A stretch of 64,000 bases of DNA from Lentzea albidocapillata subsp. violacea (GCF_900100275.1 NZ_FNET01000008.1:186001-250000); one strand, 5' to 3'. Positions 1 to 10,746 are shown, counted from the first letter of the stretch. The notes: a model not told the origin generated them from the sequence alone. A program made the numbers and translations.

Positions 1-96
1 GCGGTCGCCTTCGTTGACGCCGAGCGACACGCCGTCGAGCAGCGGCCGGACGCCGAACGACTTCGACACGGACTCCAGGTTGACCAGGTTGGCCAT
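1..96 (-). CDS. ABC-F family ATP-binding protein, N-terminal fragment
   Basis: Only the first 32 codons are inside the window; the gene runs off the left edge. They begin MANLVNLESVSKSFG and continue RPLLDGVSLGVNEGDR, the standard opening of an ABC ATPase domain just before Walker A. ABC-F proteins are soluble tandem-ATPase proteins that act on ribosomes rather than in transport. The assignment to ABC-F rather than to a transporter ATPase rests on the opening residues and on its position after ispE, so it is tentative. Confidence 0.6.
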   Translation of the reverse strand, partial: MANLVNLESVSKSFGVRPLLDGVSLGVNEGDR

Positions 97-160
97 CAAA
101 ACCTCACGACTAGTAAGAAACTGCCCGATGCAGGCTACCCAGCGGGACCGAAGCCCTCGG

Positions 161-1126
161 TCACGCGTGTACCTCGGGCGGCGTCGGCTTGGGCTCTTCA
201 GTCGCGATCACCCGCGCTCCGGGCACCGGTCCGTGCGCCACGCGCACCGTCCGGCACACGCCCGCACCGGCAAGCTCCGCGGCCACGCGGACCGCCGCGT
301 CGCCGTCCTCGCACAGGAACGCCGTCGTGGGGCCGGAACCGGACACGATGCCGGCCAGCGCGCCCGCGTCGACACCCGCGCGGAGCGTCCGGCGCAGGTT
401 CGGGCGCAGCGAGACCGCGGCGGCCTGCAGGTCGTTGCCCAGCAGCAGGGCGAGTTGCCTCGGGTCACCGGAGGACAGACCCTCCAGCACCGCCTCGACC
501 GCGCCGACGCGCGGCGGGTCTCCGTCCGCGCGCAGGCGGTCCAGCTCGTCGAAGACGTCCGGAGTGGACAGTCCGCGGCGGTCGAACGCCAGCACCCAGT
601 GGAACTGGTGGCGGCCCAGCACGGGCACGATCCGCTCGCCGCGGCCGGTGCCCAGGGCGGTGCTGCCGTAGAGGGCGAAGGGGACGTCCGCGCCGAGCTT
701 CCCGGCCAGCGCGGCCAGTTCGTCGCGGCTGATGTCCAGGCGCCACAAGGACGACAGGCCGACCAGCGCCGCCGCCGCGTCCGCGCTGCCGCCCGCCATG
801 CCGCCCGCGACGGGGATGGCCTTGCGGATGACGACGCGGACCTTGGGGTCGTCCGCGTCCTTGCCGACGTGCGTGGCGAGCAGCTGGACCGCACGCCAGG
901 CGAGGTTCGAGGCTCCGGTGGGCACCTGGTCGGCGCCCTCGCCGTGGACCTCGACGCCTGGCTCGTCGGCGACCGCGACCGTGACCTCGTCGACCAGCGA
1001 CAGCGCCTGGAAGATCGTCACCAGGTCGTGGTAACCGTCCGGGCGCACGTCACCTACGGCCAGGTGCAGGTTGACCTTGGCCGGGACGCGAACTGTGACC
1101 GGGGGAGGAACGACTGCGAGCACCAT
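161..1126 (-). CDS. ispE: 4-diphosphocytidyl-2-C-methyl-D-erythritol kinase
   Basis: GHMP-family kinase of 321 residues that phosphorylates CDP-methylerythritol in the MEP (non-mevalonate) isoprenoid pathway in the cytoplasm. The N-terminus has the substrate-binding stretch [11 protein letters not shown]. The GHMP glycine-rich ATP loop is [17 protein letters not shown] near residue 110. The C-terminal GHMP motif [10 protein letters not shown] is present. Length is normal. The start is ATG at 1126; GTG codons a few residues downstream could also serve. It lies downstream of the ksgA-rpfB block on the same strand, as in mycobacteria, although here metNIQ lies between ksgA and ispE. Confidence 0.95.
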   Translation of the reverse strand: MVLAVVPPPVTVRVPAKVNLHLAVGDVRPDGYHDLVTIFQALSLVDEVTVAVADEPGVEVHGEGADQVPTGASNLAWRAVQLLATHVGKDADDPKVRVVIRKAIPVAGGMAGGSADAAAALVGLSSLWRLDISRDELAALAGKLGADVPFALYGSTALGTGRGERIVPVLGRHQFHWVLAFDRRGLSTPDVFDELDRLRADGDPPRVGAVEAVLEGLSSGDPRQLALLLGNDLQAAAVSLRPNLRRTLRAGVDAGALAGIVSGSGPTTAFLCEDGDAAVRVAAELAGAGVCRTVRVAHGPVPGARVIATEEPKPTPPEVHA

Positions 1127-1180
1127 GTCAGCGTACGGGCGTTCTGGGGTCCCGGACTCCTCCCCCGGTCACTGTCGCGG

Positions 1181-1978
1181 TCAGACCGGGATGACCGAGC
1201 CGTTGAAGTTCTGCTTGATGTAGTCCTTGACCTGCTGCGATCCGAGCAGTTCCGCCAGGTCGCGGACGCGCTTGTCGTCCTTGAGCTCGGTGCGGGTGAC
1301 CAGGCCGTTCGCGTTGGGGTTGCCCTCGGCCTTCTCCAGCGCGAGCGAGTCGGTGGCCGGCTTGAGGCCCGCGTCGATGGCGTAGTTGCCGTTGATCACG
1401 GACGCGTCGGTGTCCTCCAGCGACCTGGGCAGCTGGGCGGCCTCCAGGGGCACGAACTGCAGGTTCCTGGGGTTCTCCGCGAGGTCGCGCACGGTCGGCT
1501 GGTCGACGGCCTCGAGCTTGATCAGGCCGCCTGCCTCCAGCAGCTTCAGGCCGCGCGCCTCGTTGGTGGCGTCGTTGGCCACCGCGATCTTGGCCCCGTT
1601 CGGGAGCTCGTCGAGCTTCTTGACCTTCTTCGAGTACAGACCGAGCGGCTCGACGTGGACCGGCTGCACCCACTCGACCTTGGCGCCGCTCTCGTTGGTG
1701 AACGTCTCCAGGTACGGGACGGTCTGGAAGTAGTTGGCGTCGAGCGACCCGTCGACCAGCGCCGTGTTCGGCTGCACGTAGTCGGTGAACTCGACGACCT
1801 CGATCTTCAGACCCTTCGACGCGGCGAGGTTGTCGGCCACGTACTTGAGGATCTGGGCGTGCGGGACCGGCGAGACGCCGACCTTCAGCGTGTCGGACGC
1901 GCTGCCACCAGACGAGCAAGCGGACAGAGCGGTCAAACCGGTCAAAGCAACTGCGATCAGGGCAGCACGAATACGCAT
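1181..1978 (-). CDS. metQ: Methionine ABC transporter substrate-binding lipoprotein
   Basis: 265-residue NlpA/MetQ-family lipoprotein. Residues 1-21 are a lipoprotein signal peptide with lipobox LSAC, Cys21 being the predicted lipidated residue. The mature protein has the family landmarks GVSPVPHAQIL, the NTALVDGSLDANYFQT region and IAVANDATNEARGL. It should capture D/L-methionine outside the membrane for MetNI. The ATG follows an AAAAGGAACG ribosome binding site. It is the last gene of metN-metI-metQ, 28 nt after metI. Confidence 0.9.
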   Translation of the reverse strand: MRIRAALIAVALTGLTALSACSSGGSASDTLKVGVSPVPHAQILKYVADNLAASKGLKIEVVEFTDYVQPNTALVDGSLDANYFQTVPYLETFTNESGAKVEWVQPVHVEPLGLYSKKVKKLDELPNGAKIAVANDATNEARGLKLLEAGGLIKLEAVDQPTVRDLAENPRNLQFVPLEAAQLPRSLEDTDASVINGNYAIDAGLKPATDSLALEKAEGNPNANGLVTRTELKDDKRVRDLAELLGSQQVKDYIKQNFNGSVIPV

Positions 1979-2006
1979 GACGTTCCTTTTGAGAAATTGC
2001 TACGGG

Positions 2007-2690
2007 TCAGACGGAGGCGTGCCGGCGCCGGTCGGCGGCAGCGGCGGCACGGGTGAAACCGAGCTGGATCACGGTGGTGAGCACGGCGAGCCACGCCACG
2101 GTGCTCCACAGGATCCGGTCGTTGAAGCGCTGGTAGCCCTCGCGGATGGCCAGGTCACCGAGGCCACCGCCACCGATCACGCCCGCCATCGCCGAGTACC
2201 CGATCAGGGCGATCACGGTGACGCCGATGGCGTTGATCAGCGCGGGCAGCGACTCGCGGATGAGCACGCTGCGCACGATCTTCAACGTCGAGGCGCCGGT
2301 CGTGATCGCGGCCTCGACCACGGTCACGTGCACCTCGGACAGGATGTTCTGCACGAGCCGCCCCACGAACGGGATCGCTCCCACGGCCAGCGGCACGATG
2401 ACCGCCGTGCTGCCGATGGAGCCGCCGACGACGAGGCGGGTGACCGACGTGAGCGCGACGAGCAGCACGATGAACGGCATCGAGCGGCCCAGGTCGGTGA
2501 CGAAGCCGAGGACCCTGTGCACCGCGGCGTTCGGCCGCAACCCACCCTTGGCGGTGAGCTGCAGCCAGACACCTACGGGAACTCCGAAAACTGTGGCGAT
2601 GACGGTCGAGACGCCGACCATGTAGAGCGTCTCGCCGGTGGCCTCGACGAGGAAGCTGACGACGTCGGACCAGGGTGTTGCAGACCTCAC
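2007..2690 (-). CDS. metI: Methionine ABC transporter permease
   Basis: 227-residue MetI-type permease with about five membrane segments. The BPD_transp_1 EAA loop is visible as VEAAITTGASTLKIVRSVLI. It forms the membrane channel with MetN. Its start overlaps the metN stop by 4 nt (ATGA), so the two are probably translationally coupled and made in equal amounts. Expression should follow the SAM riboswitch upstream of metN. Confidence 0.92.
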   Translation of the reverse strand: MRSATPWSDVVSFLVEATGETLYMVGVSTVIATVFGVPVGVWLQLTAKGGLRPNAAVHRVLGFVTDLGRSMPFIVLLVALTSVTRLVVGGSIGSTAVIVPLAVGAIPFVGRLVQNILSEVHVTVVEAAITTGASTLKIVRSVLIRESLPALINAIGVTVIALIGYSAMAGVIGGGGLGDLAIREGYQRFNDRILWSTVAWLAVLTTVIQLGFTRAAAAADRRRHASV

Positions 2691-3685
2691 GCAGCTACTC
2701 CCTGGGGGCCCTTCAAGGACCTCTGCACGGAGCCGCCGGCCTCACCGATCCACTCCAGAGCGGAGTCCGAGCGCTCGCCGTTCAGGCCGAGCCGGAACCG
2801 CGCGACCGGCGTCTCGCCCAGCCGCGTGAGGCCGCCACCGACGATGTTCAGCTCGACGCCGAACCGGTGCGAGGCCTCGGGCAGCAGCGCGCCGACCGCG
2901 GCGAACCCGACGAGCACGACGTCCGCGACGCGGTCGTAGCTGCTCTCGTTGATGGGGTTGAGGTCGACCGCGGGCAGCAACGCACTGCTCGTGCGGCTCG
3001 CGACGTCGTTGACCAGGTCGAGCACCTTGCCGTGCTCGACGACACGACCCTGCTCCAGCACTGCGACGTCATCGCAGATCTTCCGGACCACGCCCATGTC
3101 GTGCGTGACGACGAGCACGGTCACACCCAGCTCAGCGCGCGCACGGTCGAGCACGGCCAGCACGGAACCGGTGGTCTCCGGGTCCAGGGCGGACGTGGGT
3201 TCGTCGGCGAGGAGAACGCTGGGGTTGGCGGCGAGGGCGCGCGCCACGGCGATGCGCTGACGCTGCCCGCCGGACAGCTGGTCGGGGTACGAGGCGGCCT
3301 TGTCGGTGAGCCCGACGAGGTCCAGCAGCTCGCCGACCCTCGTCCGACGCTGCGGCCCCGGGATGCCCGCGGACTCCAGCGGCAGTGCGATGTTGCCGGC
3401 CGCCGTCCGCTGACGGAGAAGCGAATCCCCTTGCGGCACAACGCCGATCTGCCGGCGAGCGGCCCTGAGGGCCGACCCGTCGAGGCTGGTGATGTCAGTG
3501 CCGTCGACGCGGATCGCACCCGAGTCGGGCCGCTCCAGCAACGCGACGCAACGAGCGAGCGTCGACTTGCCGGCGCCGCTCGGGCCGACCACGCCCAGCA
3601 CGGTGCCGGACTCGACGTCGAGGGTCACGCCGTTGAGGGCACTGACGCCCTGGAAGGACTTGGTGAGGTTTTCGACAGTGATCAC
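2687..3685 (-). CDS. metN: Methionine ABC transporter ATP-binding protein
   Basis: ABC ATPase with Walker A GPSGAGKST, signature LSGGQRQR and Walker B VLLADEPTSALD. It is followed by a C-terminal NIL regulatory domain (about residues 245-333) that in MetN proteins binds methionine and inhibits transport. I chose the GTG at 3685 (VITVENLTKSF), 5 nt after GGAGCAG, because it matches where MetN homologues begin. The frame stays open to a GTG at 3772, and an ATG at 3718 is another option. It is the first transporter gene after the SAM riboswitch and leader peptide. Confidence 0.9.
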   Translation of the reverse strand: MITVENLTKSFQGVSALNGVTLDVESGTVLGVVGPSGAGKSTLARCVALLERPDSGAIRVDGTDITSLDGSALRAARRQIGVVPQGDSLLRQRTAAGNIALPLESAGIPGPQRRTRVGELLDLVGLTDKAASYPDQLSGGQRQRIAVARALAANPSVLLADEPTSALDPETTGSVLAVLDRARAELGVTVLVVTHDMGVVRKICDDVAVLEQGRVVEHGKVLDLVNDVASRTSSALLPAVDLNPINESSYDRVADVVLVGFAAVGALLPEASHRFGVELNIVGGGLTRLGETPVARFRLGLNGERSDSALEWIGEAGGSVQRSLKGPQGVAA

Positions 3686-3813
3686 GTCTGCTCCACGGCT
3701 GCGCGCGACGGCACACATTCCGTTCGTGACGGACGTGCGCGGTCGAAGGTTCTGCTCAGGTGTGTGCGCCACTCGATGACTGAGTGCGCGTCAGAGGACT
3801 TTGAGAAGGCGCC

Positions 3814-3900
3814 TTAGACGAGGTGGCGACGACATGCAGAAGACGAGCGACGGCACTGGTCGATGACTCGACGGCGCGTCAGCATTCGCACGGTACCCAT
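3814..3900 (-). CDS. Short leader peptide upstream of metNIQ
   Basis: A 28-codon frame starting MGTVRMLTRRRVID and continuing QCRRSSSACRRHLV. It has a strong ribosome binding site (GGAGGAG, 5 nt before ATG) directly after the SAM aptamer. The RRxVID-x-CR-x-SSA-x-CR pattern looks like the short Arg/Ser/Cys leader peptides that precede sulfur-metabolism genes in actinobacteria. I infer a role in attenuation or coupling. No function is shown by sequence alone. Confidence 0.65.
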   Translation of the reverse strand: MGTVRMLTRRRVIDQCRRSSSACRRHLV

Positions 3901-3909
3901 GGTGCTCCT

Positions 3910-3997
3910 CCATCGGTCCTGGCGTTAGCACCTGCCCGCATCCAGCGGGTGGTTGCTGCGACGTCGTAGAGCCAGGTCTCTCAGTCGCTCCGGATGG
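3910..3997 (-). promoter_or_regulatory. SAM riboswitch (S-box type) controlling metNIQ
   Basis: Reading the minus strand, the region contains the SAM-aptamer core GCAGCAACC, a P3-like hairpin CCCGC-TGGAT-GCGGG and the conserved AGGTGCTAACGCCAG. A closing P1 helix pairs CCATC (3997-3993) with GATGG (3914-3910). The 3' strand of P1 abuts the ribosome binding site of the leader peptide (AGGAG, 3909-3905), so ligand binding could mask it. SAM-dependent repression of a methionine importer is the expected logic. The exact subclass is not decided. Confidence 0.85.
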
Positions 3998-4088
3998 CAA
4001 GTAGCAGTCAACCGGACGGACGTTCGGTTGCGCAAGCCAAAACCGGATTCGTTCGACAGATCACACTGTTGGCCGATGGATCCCCGGC

Positions 4089-4925
4089 CTAGACCTCGGC
4101 GATCCGGATGAAGTCGATCACGCTCAGCTGCTCGCCCCTGACCTGGGGATCGATGCCCGCTTTCGCGAGCAGCTCGTCGATGTTCCCGGGGTTGCCAGCC
4201 CAGCCCCTGAGCGCGGCCCGCATCGTCTTGCGGCGCTGGGCGAACGCGGCGTCGACGATCTGGAAGAGCTTCTTCCGATCCACTGTGGACAACGGCTTCT
4301 CGTGCCGCTGGAACGAAACGAGCCCCGAGTCGACGTTGGGCGCGGGCCAGAACACGTTCTTGCCGACCGCGCCGGCCTTCTTCGCCTCGGCGTACCAGGC
4401 GAGCTTCACACTGGGCACGCCGTAGATCTTGTTGCCGGGCTTGGCCGCCATGCGGTCGGCCACCTCCGCCTGCACCATCACCAGACCCTTTTGCAGGCTG
4501 GGGAGCTCGGCCAAGAGGTGCAGCACGACCGGGACCGCGATGTTGTAGGGCAGGTTCGCGACGATCGCGGTGGGTTGCGCCGGCAGGTCTTCTTGGGTGA
4601 CTTTCATGGCGTCCTTGAGGACGACGTGGAGCTTGCCTGCGTTCTCCGGGTCCATCTCTTGGACCGTTTGCGGGAGGCGGTGGGCCAGGGGCGGGTCGAT
4701 TTCGACTGCGACGACCTTTTTGGCGCTGGGGAGCAGGGCGAGGGTCAGGGAGCCCAGGCCTGGGCCTACCTCCAGGACTATGTCGTCTTGGGTCAGGCCT
4801 GCTGCGGTGACGATCTTGCGGACGGTGTTCGGGTCGTGCACGAAGTTCTGGCCCAGCTTCTTGGTCGGGCGGATGTCCAGCTCTGCGGCTAGACGGCGGA
4901 CTTCGGCAGGTCCCAGCAGGCTCAC
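4089..4925 (-). CDS. ksgA: 16S rRNA dimethyladenosine transferase
   Basis: 278-residue KsgA/RsmA that dimethylates two adjacent adenines at the 3' end of 16S rRNA during small-subunit maturation. Visible motifs are the N-terminal [10 protein letters not shown], the SAM-binding [15 protein letters not shown], the acidic VAVEID and the catalytic NLPYN. The C-terminal domain has [12 protein letters not shown]. The start is GTG at 4925. It lies downstream of rpfB as in mycobacteria but is separated from it by about 890 nt of repeat-rich DNA. Confidence 0.96.
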   Translation of the reverse strand: MSLLGPAEVRRLAAELDIRPTKKLGQNFVHDPNTVRKIVTAAGLTQDDIVLEVGPGLGSLTLALLPSAKKVVAVEIDPPLAHRLPQTVQEMDPENAGKLHVVLKDAMKVTQEDLPAQPTAIVANLPYNIAVPVVLHLLAELPSLQKGLVMVQAEVADRMAAKPGNKIYGVPSVKLAWYAEAKKAGAVGKNVFWPAPNVDSGLVSFQRHEKPLSTVDRKKLFQIVDAAFAQRRKTMRAALRGWAGNPGNIDELLAKAGIDPQVRGEQLSVIDFIRIAEV

Positions 4926-5231
4926 TTGGGCATTCTCTCAGGCTTGGTGGTGGAGGGGTGGGCTGGGACCTTGCTGGTGGGCGCTGGTGGATGTCTGGGC
5001 GCCTGGCGGGTCGGCTTGCGGGGGCGGGCGGGTGTCGCCCTGCGGGGCGGGCGGGTTGGGACCGTGCGGGTCGTCTTGCGGGGACGGACGGGTGGGCATC
5101 GCGCGGGTCGGCTTGTGTGGGCATGTCACGTTCCAGCGGGGTGGTCACCTGCCCTGGGAGTGGTCGCCTTGCGTGGGTGGTCCCTCGGGCAGTACCGGGC
5201 CGGTGCCGGTCATCGCCGCTGCGCGTCGATA
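4926..5231. other. G-rich gene-free stretch with a G-quadruplex motif
   Basis: No credible gene. The plus strand is strongly enriched in G over C in runs such as GGGGGCGGGCGGG. At 5044-5060 it has GGGGCGGGCGGGTTGGG, four G-tracts with 1-2 nt loops, a textbook quadruplex motif. Open frames here are by-products of the skewed composition. Confidence 0.5.
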
Positions 5232-5356
5232 GCGATTGGGGCTTGACCTTGAGCCTCTGGCGGGATGCTTGACGGCCGGAAAAGGCCGGGCTGAAAAGCG
5301 CCCGGCCGTGCCCATGAGGGGAGCATCCCGCCCACTCAAGGTCAAGCCCCAATCGC
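5232..5356. repeat. 125-bp element with perfect 22-bp terminal inverted repeats
   Basis: The left arm (5232-5253, beginning GCGATTGGGGCTTGACCTTG) and the right arm (5335-5356) are perfect reverse complements. Inside, GGCGGGATGCT (5259-5269) pairs with AGCATCCCGCC (5322-5332), and ACGGCCGG pairs with CCGGCCGT. The whole unit can fold into one long cruciform with AAAA loops. Size and symmetry are those of a MITE or palindromic intergenic repeat. No transposase is present. Confidence 0.8.
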
Positions 5357-5404
5357 CGGGGTTGGTTGCGTCATCACCGCTTCACCAGCAAGGAGAGGTT
5401 CACA

Positions 5405-5610
5405 CGCCTCGGCTCCGCCATCGCCGTGGGCGGCAGGGCGGCTCGGCTCCGCCGTTGCCCGTTGTGTGCGGAGGGACGCCTCGGCTCCGCCATTGCGTTG
5501 CGCGGCAGGGTGGCTCGGCTCCGCCGTTGCCCTTCGCGCGCGGAGGGACGCCTCGGCTTCGCCGTTGCGTTGGGCGGCAGGGTGGCTCGGCTCCGCCATC
5601 GCCCTGCGCG
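5405..5610. repeat. Imperfect 72-bp tandem repeat, about 2.8 copies
   Basis: Units start at 5405, 5477 and 5549, each with CGCCTCGGCTYCGCC followed about 30 nt later by CGGCAGGGYGGCTCGGCTCC. The period of 72 is a multiple of three, so several frames stay open through it. I see no ribosome binding site or plausible start, so I read it as non-coding. The rest of 5611-5757 holds nothing I recognise. Confidence 0.75.
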
Positions 5611-5757
5611 AGTCTGCGAGCCGCATCCGCCTGCCGCATCTCGCCCGCCGCTTGCCCGCCCCCTCTGCCACACCTTGCCCGCTACTCGCTCTACTCCGCC
5701 GCGCGCCCGATACCCGCTCTGCCCCGCCTGATCTCGCCGTGTGCCCAGCAACGACTA

Positions 5758-5786
5758 AGGCCGCCCGTGGCGAACCAGGGCGGCCT
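5758..5786 (-). terminator. Hairpin downstream of rpfB
   Basis: AGGCCGCCC (5758-5766) pairs with GGGCGGCCT (5778-5786) across an 11-nt loop, 24 nt after the rpfB stop. No strong U-tract follows on the minus strand, so it is a terminator candidate of the stem-only type common in high-GC genomes. Confidence 0.6.
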
Positions 5787-5810
5787 CAGTCAGGGGGATG
5801 GAGAGAGCGT

Positions 5811-7522
<1,712 letters not shown>

Positions 7523-8344
7523 TCAGTGCTCAAGCCCGAACACTCGTTGAGCAGTACGGGTGACGGCGACGCAGAGTTCAGAAAGATCTTCGCCACGCAG
7601 CGTAGCGAGATCGCGGACTGTGTAATTCACACAATAAGGTTCATTTGGACGTCCACGATAGGGATGGGGCGTCAGGAACGGCGCGTCCGTCTCGACCAGG
7701 AGCTGATCCTGCGGGACCAGCGCGGCCGCTTCCCGCAGCGCACGGGCGTTCCTGAACGTCACCGGGCCCGCGAACGACAGCACGTACCCCGCGTCGACGC
7801 ACCGCCGGGCGAAGTCCGCGTCGCCGGAGAAGCAGTGGAACACCACAGTGGACGGTGCGCCCTCGGAGTCGAGGATCTTGAGGATGTCCTCGTGCGCGTC
7901 CCTGTCGTGGATCATCAACGGCTTCCCGACGCGCTTGGAAAGGTCGATGTGCCAACGGAAGGCCTCGTGCTGCGCGGCCGGCGGCGAGTAGTCCCAGTAG
8001 TAGTCCAGACCGGTCTCGCCGATCGCGACCACGCGGGGCAGCACGGCCAGCCGCTCCAGTTCGGCCTTCTCCTCGTCACCGAACGAAGAGGTGCGCGTCG
8101 GGTGCACGGCGACCGCCGCGTAGACCCGCGAGTCCCAAGTGGACGCCTCGGCGGCCCACTGCGCGGCCTTCAGATCGTCCGCCACGGTGATCACGTGCGA
8201 GACGCCGGCGGCCTCTGCCCGATCGAGCAGGACGGCCACGTCCGCGGCATCGGAGGCACCACACGCGTCGAGGTGTGTGTGGGCGTCGATCACCGGTGCC
8301 GGAAGAGCTTCCGGCACCGGTGGTCGTTCACGCTTGTCCGCCAC
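7523..8344 (-). CDS. tatD: TatD family metal-dependent hydrolase (DNase)
   Basis: Amidohydrolase-fold protein of 273 residues. Metal ligands are visible in IDAHTHLDACG, GETGLDYYWDYSP, MIHDRDAHEDIL, VFHCFSGD and LLVETDAPFL. TatD enzymes are 3'-5' DNA exonucleases. The GTG start at 8344 shares one base with the metG stop (TAGTG), so metG and tatD are probably cotranslated. The metG-tatD-rpfB order is conserved in actinobacteria. Confidence 0.93.
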   Translation of the reverse strand: MADKRERPPVPEALPAPVIDAHTHLDACGASDAADVAVLLDRAEAAGVSHVITVADDLKAAQWAAEASTWDSRVYAAVAVHPTRTSSFGDEEKAELERLAVLPRVVAIGETGLDYYWDYSPPAAQHEAFRWHIDLSKRVGKPLMIHDRDAHEDILKILDSEGAPSTVVFHCFSGDADFARRCVDAGYVLSFAGPVTFRNARALREAAALVPQDQLLVETDAPFLTPHPYRGRPNEPYCVNYTVRDLATLRGEDLSELCVAVTRTAQRVFGLEH

Positions 8345-10137
8345 TACTCGGTGACGATCGGGGCCCACTCGGGCCCGGTCTCGCCCAGCGTCACGTCGAG
8401 CTTCGAGAACAGCGGCGACGGCTTCTGCAACGGCCGGCCGACCTCGAGCGGCATGGACTCCCACTTGGCCTGCTCACCGGCGTAGTCACCGGTCAGCACC
8501 GGGTACGAGCGCTCGGGGATGTCCAGGTCGGTGACCTCGGTCATCTCCGGCTGCGCGGCCCACACGCCCGTGCCACCCAACGCCTCATGCACCTTCTGCG
8601 CCGAGTGCGGCAGGAACGGCGTCATGAGCGTGTTCGCGTCCTGCACGACCTGCAGTGCCGTGTGCAGCACCGAGTCGCGGCGGTCCAGATCGTCCTTGAG
8701 CTTCCACGGCTCCTGGTCGGACAGGTACTTGTTCGCCAGCGAGATCACGCGCATGGCCTCGCCGGAGGCCTGCTTGAACCGCGAGCGGCGCAGGTGCGCG
8801 CCCACCGTGTCGAACGCCGCCTTGGACTGCGCGAGCAGTTCGTGGTCGGCGGGGGTCAGCGCCGTGGCCTTCGGGATCGCGCCGACGTTCTTGTGCGCCA
8901 TGGAGATCGAGCGGTTCACGAGGTTGCCCCACTCGTTCGCCAGCTCGAAGTTCGTCCGGCGGACGAACTCCTCCCAGGTGAAGTCGGTGTCCTGGTTCTC
9001 GGGGCCCGCGACGGAGATGAAGTACCGCAGCGCGTCCGGCCCGAACTCCTTGAGGAAGTCGCCGACGTAGATCACGGTGCCGCGCGAGGTCGAGAACTTC
9101 GAGCCGCTCATCGTCAGGTACTCCGACGACACGACCTCGGTCGGCAGGTTCAGCGTGCCGAACCGGCCGGGCTCGCCGCCCTTGTCGCCCGCGCCGTTCT
9201 GCCCGAGCAGCAGCGACGGCCAGATGAGCGAGTGGAAGACGATGTTGTCCTTGCCCATGAAGTAGTAGCTCTGGGCGTCGCCCGTCCAGAACTCCTTCCA
9301 GGCGTCGGGGTTCCCGGTGCGCCGCGCCCACTCGACGGAGGCGCTCAGGTACCCGATCACGGCGTCGAACCACACGTAGAACCGCTTCATCGGCTGGTCG
9401 CTCCACCCGTCGAGCGGGATCGGCACACCCCAGTCGAGGTCGCGGGTGATGGCGCGCGGCCGCAGGTCCTTGATCAGGTTCTGCGAGAACTTGAGCACGT
9501 TCGGACGCCAGTCCGACCGCGTGCCCATCCAGCTGCCCAGCGAGTCGATGAACGCGGACAGGTCGAGGAACAGGTGCTCGGTCTCGACGAACTTCGGCGT
9601 CTCGCCGTTGATCTTCGAACGCGGGTTGATCAGCTCCGACGGGTCGAGCTGGTTGCCGCAGTTGTCGCACTGGTCGCCGCGCGCGCCCTCGTAACCGCAG
9701 ATCGGGCAGGTGCCCTCGATGTAGCGGTCGGGAAGGGTGCGGCCGGTCGACGGGCTGATGGCGCCCATCTCGGTCTTGGGGACGACGTAGCCGTTCTTCC
9801 ACAGCGCGGCGAACAGGTCCTGCACCACCTGGTAGTGGTTGCCGGTGGTGGTGCGGGTGAAGAGGTCGTAGGACAGGCCGAGGCCCTGCAGGTCGGACGC
9901 GATCACACGGTTGTACTTGTCGGCGAGCTCACGAGCCGTGAGCCCTTCCTTCTCGGCCTGCACCTGGATGGGTGTGCCGTGCTCGTCCGTGCCGCTGACC
10001 ATGAGCACCCGGTGTCCGGACATTCGCATGTAGCGGGAGAAGACGTCGGACGGGACACCGAAACCGGAGACGTGACCGATGTGCCTGGGGCCATTGGCGT
10101 AAGGCCAGGCCACCGCGGTCAGTACGGAGGCACTCAT
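8344..10137 (-). CDS. metG: Methionyl-tRNA synthetase
   Basis: 597-residue class I aminoacyl-tRNA synthetase charging tRNA-Met. It has the HIGH signature ([12 protein letters not shown]), an intact zinc knuckle [18 protein letters not shown], and the KMSKS equivalent SKFSTSRG. The anticodon-binding helical domain follows, and there is no C-terminal EMAP domain. ATG at 10137. It is the first gene of the metG-tatD pair. Confidence 0.97.
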   Translation of the reverse strand: MSASVLTAVAWPYANGPRHIGHVSGFGVPSDVFSRYMRMSGHRVLMVSGTDEHGTPIQVQAEKEGLTARELADKYNRVIASDLQGLGLSYDLFTRTTTGNHYQVVQDLFAALWKNGYVVPKTEMGAISPSTGRTLPDRYIEGTCPICGYEGARGDQCDNCGNQLDPSELINPRSKINGETPKFVETEHLFLDLSAFIDSLGSWMGTRSDWRPNVLKFSQNLIKDLRPRAITRDLDWGVPIPLDGWSDQPMKRFYVWFDAVIGYLSASVEWARRTGNPDAWKEFWTGDAQSYYFMGKDNIVFHSLIWPSLLLGQNGAGDKGGEPGRFGTLNLPTEVVSSEYLTMSGSKFSTSRGTVIYVGDFLKEFGPDALRYFISVAGPENQDTDFTWEEFVRRTNFELANEWGNLVNRSISMAHKNVGAIPKATALTPADHELLAQSKAAFDTVGAHLRRSRFKQASGEAMRVISLANKYLSDQEPWKLKDDLDRRDSVLHTALQVVQDANTLMTPFLPHSAQKVHEALGGTGVWAAQPEMTEVTDLDIPERSYPVLTGDYAGEQAKWESMPLEVGRPLQKPSPLFSKLDVTLGETGPEWAPIVTE

Positions 10138-10191
10138 GGCAATAGCCTACGGAGGCGGTGCCAGGGGGTTTTCACCGAGTGGGAGGTCTGT

Positions 10192-10746
10192 TTGTCCGCG
10201 ACCAGAATGCTGGTGCTCGGCGTGGTGAAGCTCGTCGGCGAGGCACACGGTTACGTGGTGCGCCGCGAGCTGAAGTCGTGGTCGGCGGACAGCTGGGCGA
10301 ACGTGCAGCCGGGTTCGATCTACCACGCGCTGAAGTCGCTGACCAAGGACGGCCTGCTGGAGCCGGTCGGCACCGAGGAGTCCGGCGAGGGCCCCGCCCG
10401 CACCACCTACCGGATCACCGCGGCCGGCGAGCAGGAGCTGGACGACCTGCTGGGCCGCGCGCTGGCCACCGCGGACGCCGGCTACGACGAGGTCTCCGCG
10501 AGCGTGGCGATGCTCAACCTCATCCCCCGCAAACGGGCGATCGTGCTGCTGAAGAACCGGCTGGCCGACCTCGAAGGGCGACTCACCCCGACTCGGCACG
10601 GCGTCGGGTCGATGCCGGACATGGGCAAGCCCGCGCACGTCAGCGAGCTGTTTCGACTCTGGCTCGTCCATCTCGAAGGCCAGGTGCGCTGGACTCAGGA
10701 GCTGATCGAACGCCTAGAGGCCGGTGCGTACGAGCTGACGGACTAG
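10192..10746 (+). CDS. PadR family transcriptional regulator
   Basis: 184 residues with an N-terminal PadR winged helix (MLVLGVVKLVGEAHGYVVRR, PGSIYHALKSLTKDGLL, TTYRITAAGEQELDDLL) and a C-terminal helical dimerisation arm. The start is TTG at 10192 after GGGAGG. It is followed at once by two palindromic operators and a two-gene ABC exporter, the standard layout of a PadR repressor controlling a drug or lipid exporter and itself. Confidence 0.88.
   Translation: MSATRMLVLGVVKLVGEAHGYVVRRELKSWSADSWANVQPGSIYHALKSLTKDGLLEPVGTEESGEGPARTTYRITAAGEQELDDLLGRALATADAGYDEVSASVAMLNLIPRKRAIVLLKNRLADLEGRLTPTRHGVGSMPDMGKPAHVSELFRLWLVHLEGQVRWTQELIERLEAGAYELTD

Noticed and set aside
14..2056. 680-residue plus-strand open frame across ispE and metQ
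   Set aside because: It is antisense to two clear genes, has Arg/Gly-rich composition from high-GC shadow frames and no domain.
1785..3817. Long plus-strand frames opposite metI and metN
   Set aside because: Antisense shadows of genes with intact Walker and permease motifs.
4926..5751. Several Pro/Gly/Arg-rich frames in both strands of the ksgA-rpfB gap
   Set aside because: They follow the G-rich stretch and the 72-bp repeat, lack ribosome binding sites and cross the inverted repeats.
8275..10191. N-terminal 640 residues of the 823-residue plus-strand frame ending at 10746
   Set aside because: Antisense to metG; only the final 184 codons from TTG 10192 encode the PadR protein.
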